NCBI GenBank assembly: GCA_964412105.1 | Contig: CAYPNM010000001.1 | Span: 62,001 to 126,000, forward strand | Origin: JAKAGZ01 sp964412105 | GTDB taxonomy: Bacteria > Bacteroidota > Ignavibacteria > Ignavibacteriales > Ignavibacteriaceae | Direction of reading: 5' to 3' | DNA: 64,000 bases | Shown: positions 24,676-34,009 of the stretch, one piece after another | Layout: every line of letters begins with the position of its first letter | Numbering within the stretch: position 1 is the stretch's first letter | Program-made: the position numbers and the translations under genes | The notes under the pieces: generated by a model | What the model was told of the DNA's origin: nothing | Databases searched by the model: none | Seen by the model: only the letters and a program-made list of their open reading frames with translations

Positions 24676-26632
24676 ATTTTTTATAATCGATTTCAGGTTT
24701 AAATTCTTCGTTTAATTTCTTCAAGTAAGCTTGTTGTAATTGTTTAGTCCTCATTTCCTGATAATCGGAACTTACTTCTGCCTTTGCTTCTTCAAAAGTT
24801 TTTGTACGAGCAGGGTCCTTGTCATCCAGTCTTATAATAGAATAGCCGCCATTGTTTTTAATTATATCTGAGTACTGTCCATCCTTGTTCATTGACCAAG
24901 CTAATTGATAAAGATTATTATAATTTTTATTTCTAAGCATCCAGCGACCGGCTTGTTCTTTGTAACCCTGCCTCTCAGTATATTTTGCGCACAATGTATC
25001 GAAGTTCTCACCGTTATTTATCAAATCCCGGTAGTGATGAATCAAAGAATCGCTCATCGTAAAAAGTTCTGTGAACTGTGATCTATCCGGCCATTGGTAT
25101 TTTTCGGTATTCTTCTTGTAGTAATTTAAAAGGGCAACTGAGTCTGCTTTTATTTTATTCCAAATCTCATCTTGTTGTAATTTGAATATAATTGTGCCTT
25201 CCTTATAGTTATCCATAATGGCATTAAATGAGGGATCATTTTTAAACTGATTCAGGGCATCTTTGATTATTAAAAATCCTCCGGCAATTCTTTTAAAAAT
25301 TATTTTAAAGGCAAAACCAAGGTTTTTAATATTCACGTCAGTTATTTGGTTTGATGCCATTTGAAGAAAATCATTGAGTGTTACTTTCTTATCCGGAAGT
25401 GTATATAGAGTTGAATTTTTAATTGAGTCAGGCAAACTTTCAATATTAAATCCATAATAAGATGTATCGGTAATTGAAGCTATATAATCAACCAGTGATT
25501 TGTTTGGTACTAAATTATATTTATTGATTAAGCTATCTACAAGTTTATCATATTTGTTCCAATACTGGCCCGCCTTAAAAAGCTTTACTAATTGGTCTTT
25601 ATCTTCATCAAAGCTAGGGTAATCTTCTTTTCCTGTAAGTTTTATAATATGGTAGCCAAACCGTGATTTAACAATTCCGGAAATATCCCCAACCTTCTTA
25701 AGATTAAATGCTGCTTCATCGAATGGCATTACTGTTTGTCTTCTTGATATAAATCCGATATCGCCATTCTTTTCAACCGAACCTTTATCCATTGAATATT
25801 CTTGTACAAGTTTATCAAAATCGGCACCATCTTTTAGTTTTTGATATACTGTATCAATAATTGCTTTTGCTCTTGCTGTATCAGGTTTACCGTTGAAGGT
25901 ATATCTTACAAGTATATGGCTAACTCTAATTTTAGGCACGGCTTTATTTTTTTCTGTTACCTTTATAATATGATATCCATATCTTGACTTAAGAACTTTA
26001 GGATAAATATGTCCCGGGGGTGTTTCAGTAACTGCATTTTCAATATTAGGTGGAACCTGGCCGGCAGAGAAATAATATAGATCACCGCCTTTGTTTTTGG
26101 AAAAGTTATCCGATGAATATTTTGCAGCCATTTCAGAAAAATCCGCACCATTTTTTAAACTGTCGAGTACCGCATTTGCCAGTTTCAGCTCATCTACGGT
26201 ATCATTACTTGTAGGTCTAAACAGAATATGGCTTACCCGGTATTCCCATTTCCTTTTTTCATAAAGAGCTTTTATGTTGGGCTCAATTAAATACTTATTT
26301 ATGTAAAGCTTATATGCAATTTGGTCACGATATGTATTTAATTCTTTAATAACAAGCGGGTCTTTTTCTAAACCTTTTTCTTTCCCATCCTCTAGTTTCA
26401 TTCTGTAATCGACATAAAGACTAAGGAAATTCTTCAGCTGAGATAAGCTATCTTTTTGAACATTTCCGGATCCGGAACCGCTTTTTGCATAGGCATTTTT
26501 AAATTCACTAAATGTGATTTTTTGATTGTCGAATTTTGCAATTACCTCGCTGTCATTTTTAGATTGAGATAATGAATAACCGATAAATACGAAACCGATT
26601 AAAACTGAAATTGCTGTTAATCTGAATATCAT
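24650..26632 (-). CDS. Large parvulin-type peptidyl-prolyl isomerase
   Basis: A 660-residue exported protein with a signal peptide (about 1-22), an N-terminal SurA-like helical region and two adjacent parvulin domains. These are marked by VSHILFRPTSNDTVDE...SSDNFSKNKGGDLYYF and SHILVRYTFNGKP...SMDKGSVEKNGDIGFI. A third, degenerate rotamase-like segment lies near the C-terminus (EQAGRWMLRNKN). It is first in the operon with the lipoprotein, the SurA-like protein and MoxR. It should assist folding of envelope proteins. Confidence 0.87.
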   Translation of the reverse strand: MIFRLTAISVLIGFVFIGYSLSQSKNDSEVIAKFDNQKITFSEFKNAYAKSGSGSGNVQKDSLSQLKNFLSLYVDYRMKLEDGKEKGLEKDPLVIKELNTYRDQIAYKLYINKYLIEPNIKALYEKRKWEYRVSHILFRPTSNDTVDELKLANAVLDSLKNGADFSEMAAKYSSDNFSKNKGGDLYYFSAGQVPPNIENAVTETPPGHIYPKVLKSRYGYHIIKVTEKNKAVPKIRVSHILVRYTFNGKPDTARAKAIIDTVYQKLKDGADFDKLVQEYSMDKGSVEKNGDIGFISRRQTVMPFDEAAFNLKKVGDISGIVKSRFGYHIIKLTGKEDYPSFDEDKDQLVKLFKAGQYWNKYDKLVDSLINKYNLVPNKSLVDYIASITDTSYYGFNIESLPDSIKNSTLYTLPDKKVTLNDFLQMASNQITDVNIKNLGFAFKIIFKRIAGGFLIIKDALNQFKNDPSFNAIMDNYKEGTIIFKLQQDEIWNKIKADSVALLNYYKKNTEKYQWPDRSQFTELFTMSDSLIHHYRDLINNGENFDTLCAKYTERQGYKEQAGRWMLRNKNYNNLYQLAWSMNKDGQYSDIIKNNGGYSIIRLDDKDPARTKTFEEAKAEVSSDYQEMRTKQLQQAYLKKLNEEFKPEIDYKKFEELLANK

Positions 26633-26758
26633 TCTATTTATCTCCTTAATAAACTTTCCGGTTTTTATAAAAGGTAATTCTAGTTATACAATGATGTAAT
26701 TACAAGGCAAAATATTGTAATATCCTTCCTTTTTGCAGGTTGCACACATATACGATTT

Positions 26759-28801
26759 TTATTTCGCTCTTGTTCCGTTGCTAACGGAGTTATCAACAGA
26801 GAGCAGATTAAGTTTTCCTGATTCGTTTTCAACAGCCAGTACCATTCCCTGCGATTCAAGGCCCATTAATTTTGCAGTTTTTAAATTTGCAACAACGACT
26901 ATCTTTTTATTCAGTAATTCCTCCGGTGCATAATGCTTTGCAATTCCAGCAATTATTTGTCTTTCTTCATTTTCAAGTTTTACCCTTAATTTCATCAATT
27001 TTTCGCTTTTCTCCACCCTTTCAGCTTGAATTATTTCCGCTACTTTTAATTGAACCTTAAAGAAGTCATCTATAGTTATGCTCTCATCTTTTTCTGTTTC
27101 CGTTATCTTATTTTCATTTCCTAATTTTGACATTTGTTGTTCAATCATTTCATCCTCAACTTTTGGAAAAACTATTTCCGTCTTATTCAATTGATGATTC
27201 TCAGGTAAATTCTCTCTTCCTGCGTTCTCCCAAAGTGTTGGCTTTGCATTTATCATCTTAAATATTTTTTCAGAAGAGAAGGGAATTATCGGACTGAAGA
27301 TCTCTCCCAGAGTAAAAATAGCCTGAAGGCATATATTGAGTGTCGTTCCACATTTTTCTTTATCAGCCTTAACAGTATTCCAGGGCTCTGAGTCATTAAA
27401 ATATTTATTGCAATTACGGGCAATACTCATCGCCTCGAAAACACCATCTTTAATTTTATACTTGTCAAATAATGAAGCAATTTTTTGTGGTGCTTCTTCA
27501 AGCATTGTTTGCATCCCGGTATCTATTCTATCCAGTTTCCCCTTTGGAGGAACTTTGCCATCAAAATGCTTGTGAACAAATGTCAGAGAACGGTTGATAA
27601 AGTTTCCTAAAATATCCGCCAGTTCACTGTTATTCCTTGATTGAAATTCTTTCCAATAAAAGTCTGTATCCCTCGTTTCGGGTAAATTAGCTGAAAGAGT
27701 ATATCGTAAAGGATCAGCAGGGAATATTTTCAAAAAATCTATTACATCTATTCCCCAGTTTCTGCTTTTGGAAAATTTCTTTCCCTCAAAATTTAAGAAC
27801 TCGTTTGCCGGGACATTTTGAGGTAAAATATATTGTTCTTTATTTCCTTCATTCCAAGCCATCAACATTGCAGGGAAAACTATGCAATGAAACACAACAT
27901 TATCCTTGCCTATGAATGCAATGTACTTTGTGCTTTTATCCTGCCAGTAATCCTTCCAGAGGTTTTTTTTACCAAGTTTTTGGGAGAGTTCTTTAGTTGC
28001 AGAAATATAACCAAGTACTGCATCAAACCATACATAAATGACTTTTCCTTCCGCGTTTTCCAGCGGGACTTTTACTCCCCAGTCAAGGTCACGAGTTACA
28101 GCACGATCTTTTAAACCGTCTTTAAACCATCCGCGACAATATTGTAATACATTATCTTTCCAGCCATACTTTTCATTCATTTCATTGATATATTTTTCCA
28201 ATGCCTGCTGATAATTACCAAGTGGAAAATACCAGTGAGAAGTTTCTTTCAGAACCGGTGTATCCCCAGTTATTTTGCTTTTGGGATTTTTTAATTCACT
28301 CGGATCATAAAGCGCACCGCAATTTTCGCATTCATCGCTCCTTGCATCTTCATATCCACAATTTGGGCATACCCCCTCAACATATCTGTCAGGCAAAAAC
28401 ATTTTTGCTTTTTCATCATAAAACTGCATTGATTTTTTTTCTTTTAGGATCCCGCGATTGTAGAAGTCTAAAAAGAATTCTTTGGCGGTTTCATGATGAA
28501 GAGGCAGGCTGGTGCGAGAATAAATATCAAAGCTCATGCCGAACTTTTCGAATGTCTCTTTATTACTCTTATGATACCTGTCAATAATCTGTTTTGGTTT
28601 TACTCCTTCTTTGTCAGCAGAGATTGTTATCGGCACGCCATGTTCATCGGAGCCGCAAATATAAAGAATGTCACTTCCTTTTAGTCTTTGGTATCTTACA
28701 TAAATATCAGCAGGAAGATAGGCACCACTCAGGTGTCCTAAATGAATTGGTCCGTTTACATAAGGGAGGGCTGATGTTACAAGTATTTTATCGTTGCTCA
28801 A
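26759..28801 (-). CDS. metG: Methionyl-tRNA synthetase
   Basis: A class I synthetase charging tRNA-Met. I place the start at TTG 28801 (680 residues, MSNDKILVTSALPYVNG), with CGGA upstream; an upstream TTG at 28834 would add 11 residues. Visible features are the HIGH motif as HLGH, a zinc knuckle CPNCGYEDARSDECENCG, KFSKS as the KMSKS motif, an anticodon-binding helical domain and a C-terminal tRNA-binding/dimerisation domain (about 575-680, IDDFFKVQLKVAEIIQAE). No ATG start is available in frame at the right place. Confidence 0.96.
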   Translation of the reverse strand: MSNDKILVTSALPYVNGPIHLGHLSGAYLPADIYVRYQRLKGSDILYICGSDEHGVPITISADKEGVKPKQIIDRYHKSNKETFEKFGMSFDIYSRTSLPLHHETAKEFFLDFYNRGILKEKKSMQFYDEKAKMFLPDRYVEGVCPNCGYEDARSDECENCGALYDPSELKNPKSKITGDTPVLKETSHWYFPLGNYQQALEKYINEMNEKYGWKDNVLQYCRGWFKDGLKDRAVTRDLDWGVKVPLENAEGKVIYVWFDAVLGYISATKELSQKLGKKNLWKDYWQDKSTKYIAFIGKDNVVFHCIVFPAMLMAWNEGNKEQYILPQNVPANEFLNFEGKKFSKSRNWGIDVIDFLKIFPADPLRYTLSANLPETRDTDFYWKEFQSRNNSELADILGNFINRSLTFVHKHFDGKVPPKGKLDRIDTGMQTMLEEAPQKIASLFDKYKIKDGVFEAMSIARNCNKYFNDSEPWNTVKADKEKCGTTLNICLQAIFTLGEIFSPIIPFSSEKIFKMINAKPTLWENAGRENLPENHQLNKTEIVFPKVEDEMIEQQMSKLGNENKITETEKDESITIDDFFKVQLKVAEIIQAERVEKSEKLMKLRVKLENEERQIIAGIAKHYAPEELLNKKIVVVANLKTAKLMGLESQGMVLAVENESGKLNLLSVDNSVSNGTRAK

Positions 28802-28933
28802 AATTAGTCCGTGATTTGGAAAAAGTAAGTTCAAATATAATCAGTTTTTACAGCAAATTGAAGGGAATCATCCGTATAAAATCGTAAAAAGATTTGTTTT
28901 TTATCGAATTTGAAGGCTTTTGCATTTAGATGA

Positions 28934-29671
28934 TTATGCGCCGGTTCTTTTAATAAAATCAACAATTACAAGATCTTTTGATTTCAACATTTCCTCAGGA
29001 GTACCATAAAAATGTATCTTTCCTTCGTGCATCATTGCAACTTTGGCGGCCACATTTTTGACGCTGTACATATCGTGTGTGACTACGACAGTAGTCACTT
29101 TTATTTTTTCGCTTAGCTCTTTTATTAAACTGTCGATTGAGTCAGACATAATCGGGTCGAGCCCGGTTGTGGGCTCATCATAAAGGATGTATTCAGGATT
29201 TGTAACAAGTGCACGGGCAAGGGCGACTCTCTTTTTCATCCCTCCGGACAATTCAGCGGGTTTTATATCAAGTGTGTTTTTTAATCCAACAAGGTCCAAT
29301 TTTTCTGTTACAATTTTTAATATTTCATTTTTTGAAAACCCGTTTTTTGATTCAACAAGGGGCAGAGAAACGTTTTCTTCCACTGTCATTGAATCAAAGA
29401 GAGCGGAACCCTGAAAAAGAAAACCAAATTTTTTCCTTATTTCATAAAGTTCCTGCTTACCAAGCTCGTTTATAATTTTATCTTTTAATTTAACATAGCC
29501 TTCATCTGGGATTAATAAACCTACTATATGTTTAAGAAGAACGCTTTTCCCGCAGCCACTTCTTCCTATAATTACCAGAGTTTCGCCTGGATGAATATCC
29601 AGGTTTACCCCCTGTAAAACTTTATTAGTTCCAAATCTTTTATGCAGATTTTTGATTTCTATCATTTTCAA
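28934..29671 (-). CDS. MlaF-like ABC transporter ATP-binding protein
   Basis: A 245-residue ATPase with Walker A GRSGCGKS, Q loop FQGSALFDSMTVEENV, signature LSGGMKKR, Walker B YILYDEPTTGLDP and switch His in VVTHDM. The GSALFDSMTV stretch and LSGGMKKR place it in the MlaF/Ttg2A branch (phospholipid or hydrophobic solvent transport across the envelope). The usual partners MlaE (permease) and MlaD (MCE protein) are not adjacent in this window. Start MKMIE or, two codons later, MIE. Confidence 0.88.
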   Translation of the reverse strand: MKMIEIKNLHKRFGTNKVLQGVNLDIHPGETLVIIGRSGCGKSVLLKHIVGLLIPDEGYVKLKDKIINELGKQELYEIRKKFGFLFQGSALFDSMTVEENVSLPLVESKNGFSKNEILKIVTEKLDLVGLKNTLDIKPAELSGGMKKRVALARALVTNPEYILYDEPTTGLDPIMSDSIDSLIKELSEKIKVTTVVVTHDMYSVKNVAAKVAMMHEGKIHFYGTPEEMLKSKDLVIVDFIKRTGA

Positions 29672-29794
29672 TAAAATGTTGAAGAATGATTATAAAATAT
29701 TTAACAATTGTTTTAAACAGTTTTGAAATTCTCACTTGTCAATATTCAATTTTCAGCGCTAAGGAGCAATAATTAATAATGACTTATTTAAGTT

Positions 29795-30418
29795 TTAATT
29801 AAAACTATAAGTTTTCTCTACCCAATATATTACTTTATTATTTTTAATTTTGACGGGCTCCCATTTTGATTTATAAGCGGCCATAATAACACTTTGCAAA
29901 GCCTGATCAGAACCGGTCGTATTGCCGATGATTTTGTATTCCATAACGCGTCCATCTGTTCCTATTTTGAGGGACAGCTCGATGTAGCCCTTTGTATTTT
30001 TTTCAACATTTTTTGGAAGTACTTCAAGTATTTGTCTTGGAACAAAAGGTAATTGAGGCATATCGAGAATCGAACCTTCGCCGGAAATGTTTGAACTTCC
30101 TTTTTCATTTCCTGATTCACCAGACTTTGTTGTGGATACTATATCCTGATCTGGCAAAATGTTGGGTTCTTCAATAACATCAGGTATAATTATTTTTGGC
30201 ACAGTGGGTCTGGGATTTTTAATATTTTGCTGAGCTGTGCTTGGTGCAAGATCATTAATTGTAAACAAAAGCGATTGATATTCCCTTGGTAACTGCTCAG
30301 GGGGAGAAATGTGCGGGAAAAACAAAAAAAGCAAAATACAAATAGTTAAACTTGTGATTAAACCTAATTTAAATATAATCCTGTATTCATTTTTTAATTT
30401 TTTGAAACGCTGTATCAT
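29795..30418 (-). CDS. TonB-like energy transducer protein
   Basis: A 207-residue protein with one N-terminal helix (about 17-35), a Pro/Ile/Ser-rich periplasmic linker and a C-terminal TonB fold (about 125-207: GYIELSLKIGTDGRVMEYKII...AAYKSKWEPVKIKNNKVIYWVEKTYSF). It would couple inner-membrane energy to TonB-dependent receptors. It follows the GWxTD/TPR gene by 13 bp, so it is probably cotranscribed with it. No ExbB/ExbD is seen. Confidence 0.82.
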   Translation of the reverse strand: MIQRFKKLKNEYRIIFKLGLITSLTICILLFLFFPHISPPEQLPREYQSLLFTINDLAPSTAQQNIKNPRPTVPKIIIPDVIEEPNILPDQDIVSTTKSGESGNEKGSSNISGEGSILDMPQLPFVPRQILEVLPKNVEKNTKGYIELSLKIGTDGRVMEYKIIGNTTGSDQALQSVIMAAYKSKWEPVKIKNNKVIYWVEKTYSFN

Positions 30419-30431
30419 AATTTAAAAGAAA

Positions 30432-32791
30432 TTATCTCCAGAAAAGATTAACATCCTTTTCGATTTCTTTTCCAGTAATATTATCTTTTATTTTTACTGT
30501 TAAAAGGTAATTGCCCGGATCATAATCAGCCATATCGAGCTGTAAATATATCTGGCTGTCTTTGTCCTTTGTCTGATACTTGCTTGTCAAGCCAACCTGT
30601 TGTTCTTCTCCCTGAACACCTATAAACTTCAGGACTGATCCTACTAATTTACCAATTGAGATTCCCTCCTCACCTTTTTTCTTCAATATAATAGTCTGTT
30701 CAAAATTGGTCAAACCTTTCTCATCTTTAGCCAGGTTATACACTTCGTAGTATATATACAAATCCTGGTCTTTGCTAAATATTCCCGTTGGATTTGGAAG
30801 AATTGAATAATCTTTTCTGTTGATCCTTCCGGCAACTGTTGTATTTCTTTCAACCTTTGAAGCCAATACAACGTCGCTCATTTGGAGAGATGTTAAATTA
30901 TAATTTCTAATTCTGAATTTGCCGTGATGTGCAGATACACCTTTATCTGAATTTCTGATTATCTCAAATGAAAGGCTACCCGTATCCGGAGGGGAAGTAA
31001 GTTCTTCGGTATTGATGTAATAAAAGCCGGAATCGGGGAGTTCAATTTTGTTAGCTTCGCTTAGCTGATTAGTAGCTGTTTTATTTTGTGCAATTTTATT
31101 GAACAAGTTGTCGAAAAAGAAAATGCCTATGGTATGTTTGTAATTATAATCAGCATTGTTTTCCTGCTCATCCGGTTTGATGCAATAGTCAATATACAAA
31201 TCGGTTAATTTATTATTTTCAAAATCTCTGAACTGAGCATAATTAAATGGTATTTCAAATGCAGGTCCGTCGAATTCAGGATGATATTCCTCGGGTTGGG
31301 TAACTTCTAAATCTTTCACATACTTTTGAGTATCGTCCCAATATTGCGATTGACCCGGTACTGCGTAAATATATTCTCCGTTTCTAAATAAATCAGTAAA
31401 CCCAAAAGTCTTATCCGGATATATCCACAATTCTGTTTTTGCCCCTTTCCCGGGCCTGATTCTTTCTATTTTTGGAGGAATGCCATATCTTAATGCTACG
31501 GTTCCCCGATCAGTTTTCCAGCCAATTATTCCAAGTTTAGGAACGATGAATCTTAAATTTGCATAAGCTACTCTTGAATAGTGTTCCAAGAGTCTTTCAT
31601 TATAATCAGTTAAATTTAAAGGATCACGCATCTTCCAGAATATATCGATTATGGTTTTTAATGAATTTGGGTCAATTTCGCTTAATTTATCCTTTAAATA
31701 TGGTTCAAGCAAGACTTTAACTGAATTATAAGTAAAATCTTCTCTTTCCACAGACCCCATTAACAAAATTGCTTTTTGGTATTCTGTATATGCACTATCA
31801 GGCAGAGAAGATCTGTAGTACAGTAGGCCCAGCATCAGGTGGGCATCTTTATTAGCCGGAAGAAGCTGNNNNNNNNNNNNNNNNNNNNNNNNNNNNNNNN
31901 NNNNNNNNNNNNNNNNNNNNNNNNNNNNNNNNNNNNNNNNNNNNNNNNNNNNNNNNNNNNNNNNNNNNTGTAGTACAGTAGGCCCAGCATCAGGTGGGCA
32001 TCTTTATTAGCCGGAAGAAGCTGAGTTAATTTTCGCAAATAACGAATACCTTCTTCCGGTTTATTGTTGTATTCATAAATTGAACCTAATTTCAAATAAG
32101 GCTCGGGATTGTAAGGATCATTTTTCATTTCTATCTTATAACAAGATTCAGCTAAATCATATGCATCACTGGCAAAATTTCCAAAAGCTACAACTGCTAA
32201 TGGTTTCCTTTCATTTTCGTAAATTTGCTGCGTTTGAATTCTGCCTTTCGTTATTAAAGTTTGCAAAGAAGTTCTCAAATCCGTATTGGGATTTACATCA
32301 ACCTGTATTGAATTATGATATTCAAGGAATCTTTCTTCCATAATATTCCCAAGGTGCCTGGCAGCAATGATATTTGTGCTGTCAAGTTTAAGGACTTTTT
32401 TGTATTCTCTGATTGCATCTTCAATTGTATCAAATTCCAGCCTGCTATAATGAAAAAGGTCTTCTGCAAGCAGAGCATAGAACAAATGATATTCAGGATT
32501 GTCGGGATCAAGTTCTATTGCCTTCTTGATACGCTGGCGTGAAACATTCCACCAATAATGAGATGTATCAGCTCTGAAGACCCTTGCAAGTCCATACTCA
32601 GCCGGTGCATTTTCCTGTTCATCGATGGATTTCTTAAATAAATCCTCAGCGGAATCGTAGTCCTTTCTGGTTAATGCATCTACTCCTTGCTTATAATAAT
32701 GGTTAGCCAGGGTATCATCAGTTTGTCCCTGTAGTAAAGTAATTGGAAGGAGGGATATAATAAATAGTAAACAAATATTTTTGCTTTTCAT
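30432..32791 (-). CDS. GWxTD-domain TPR protein, interrupted by an assembly gap
   Basis: The scaffold shows two pieces, but they are one gene. The 55 bases before the N run (31814-31868) are identical to those after it (31969-32023). Removing the 100 N and one repeat copy deletes 155 bp and leaves 2205 bp, exactly 735 codons. The 734-residue product has a signal peptide, several TPR units (ALTRKDYDSAEDLFKKSI and others) and a GWxTD domain (GWKTDRGTVALRYG). It then aligns with the 707-residue paralog at 34010 without a gap at the join. GWxTD proteins are of unknown biochemical role. The start overlaps the preceding gene by 4 bp. Confidence 0.85.
31869..31968. other. Scaffold gap of 100 N, probably artificial
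   Basis: Exactly 100 N separate two contig ends that share an identical 55-bp sequence (31814-31868 and 31969-32023). This is what results when two contigs overlapping by about one k-mer are scaffolded instead of merged. The reading frame is restored when the overlap is collapsed, so no sequence is probably missing. Confidence 0.9.
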
Positions 32792-33843
32792 TTCTCTTCC
32801 TTAGGATTGTAATATTTGGGAAGCATATTAGCGATGCCGCTATATGTCCAATTTCCAGATACTATAAGTGCAAGAGGGGCAACAGGAAAACCGAACCTGT
32901 CAACTAGAACACCCGGAAAATTCAACTTTACCCAGGATACTTCTGTTTTATAGCTGACATCAGAATTGTATTCGATCCTTAAATATCCATTAAAGTTTAG
33001 CTCAAAATAGTTTTCATTAATTTTTTTAGTAATTGGGCTATCCAACTCGTAAAATGATTTATATCTAGATGGTTGTTTTATACCTCGGTAAATCTTAAAA
33101 CCTTCCTTCCGGTATGTATTATGAATCAAAGATCTTATAAAATCAGTCGTAGACCCATAATAAGTATTCTCTCTGTTTTTGATCCATTCGTTTTTTAAAT
33201 TACCGACAGTATCTCTTAGCTCGTTAAAATAAGTTTCCACGATATATTGGATAGCCTGTTTTTCTTCATCCCATTTGAAACTAACCAAGTCGCATCTTAT
33301 TTTATATCCTAAAGCACTATTAACTATGATAATAGATGATGATGCATTAGCAGCAAGATCACCTGACTCATTCCTAGTTAAATTAATTACTTCGGGATTT
33401 AGTATTTTGCACTCGTCAGTATTAGGTCCCCTGCCTAAAAAATATTCTTTAAACTTTTCTAAATTCTTAAGCCAGTCTTTAGGGACTTTGCCGGTAACTA
33501 TAACCGGATTTATTTCATAATTCTTTTCTTCGAGCATAAAATTTACCAGCGCAGCTTCTTTCTCTTTTAAAGTTACGTTAGCCGTTTTTAGTTTATATCC
33601 TACCATTGATGCAACAACAGTAAGGTTGCCAAAAGGTAGAAATTTGATTTTGAAATAGCCGTCTTTATTAGTTGTTGATCCCCATTCTGTATTAGAAATG
33701 TATACATTTACATCCTCCAGCGGCTTTCCTGATGATTGTGAAACTATCCTTCCCTCAACCAAACAGTTGTAGTTTTGTGCGACTGATATTAGGGGAAAGG
33801 AGGACAGAACTAAAAAAACGAAAAGAAAAATCTTCAGGTTCAT
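32788..33843 (-). CDS. Exported protein with carboxypeptidase-regulatory-like domain
   Basis: Start at ATG 33843: GGGGAG lies 4 nt upstream and a signal peptide follows (MNLKIFLFVFLVLSSFPLISVAQ). The 351-residue protein has an N-terminal CarboxypepD_reg-like beta-sandwich (VEGRIVSQSSGKPLEDVNVYISN...MVGYK, about 25-110) and a conserved but unassigned C-terminal region with many aromatic residues. No barrel is apparent. It overlaps the GWxTD gene by 4 bp (ATGA), so the two products probably work together at the cell envelope. The C-terminal part resembles DUF5686-type proteins only loosely. Confidence 0.72.
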   Translation of the reverse strand: MNLKIFLFVFLVLSSFPLISVAQNYNCLVEGRIVSQSSGKPLEDVNVYISNTEWGSTTNKDGYFKIKFLPFGNLTVVASMVGYKLKTANVTLKEKEAALVNFMLEEKNYEINPVIVTGKVPKDWLKNLEKFKEYFLGRGPNTDECKILNPEVINLTRNESGDLAANASSSIIIVNSALGYKIRCDLVSFKWDEEKQAIQYIVETYFNELRDTVGNLKNEWIKNRENTYYGSTTDFIRSLIHNTYRKEGFKIYRGIKQPSRYKSFYELDSPITKKINENYFELNFNGYLRIEYNSDVSYKTEVSWVKLNFPGVLVDRFGFPVAPLALIVSGNWTYSGIANMLPKYYNPKEEK

Positions 33844-34009
33844 ATAACTCCCCAAAATACAAAAGATTACAGCATTTTAAACATCAAAAATTGTACCCAT
33901 CAAAAACAATAATTATCAGCAAATTTGGCCAATTAATTTATTTCTAACTGTCTTCTTAAGTAGAATAAAGTATAATATAATGGACAAATATTTGATAAAA
34001 TACAGGCTA

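Noticed and set aside
30432..31835. A separate GWxTD gene starting at 31835
   Set aside because: The Met at 31835 is internal. The frame continues upstream through the artificial gap once the 55-bp overlap is collapsed, and the paralog has the same sequence mid-protein.
31814..32023. 55-bp direct repeat as a biological duplication or insertion-sequence target
   Set aside because: It flanks exactly 100 N and equals a plausible assembly k-mer overlap; an artefact explains it fully.
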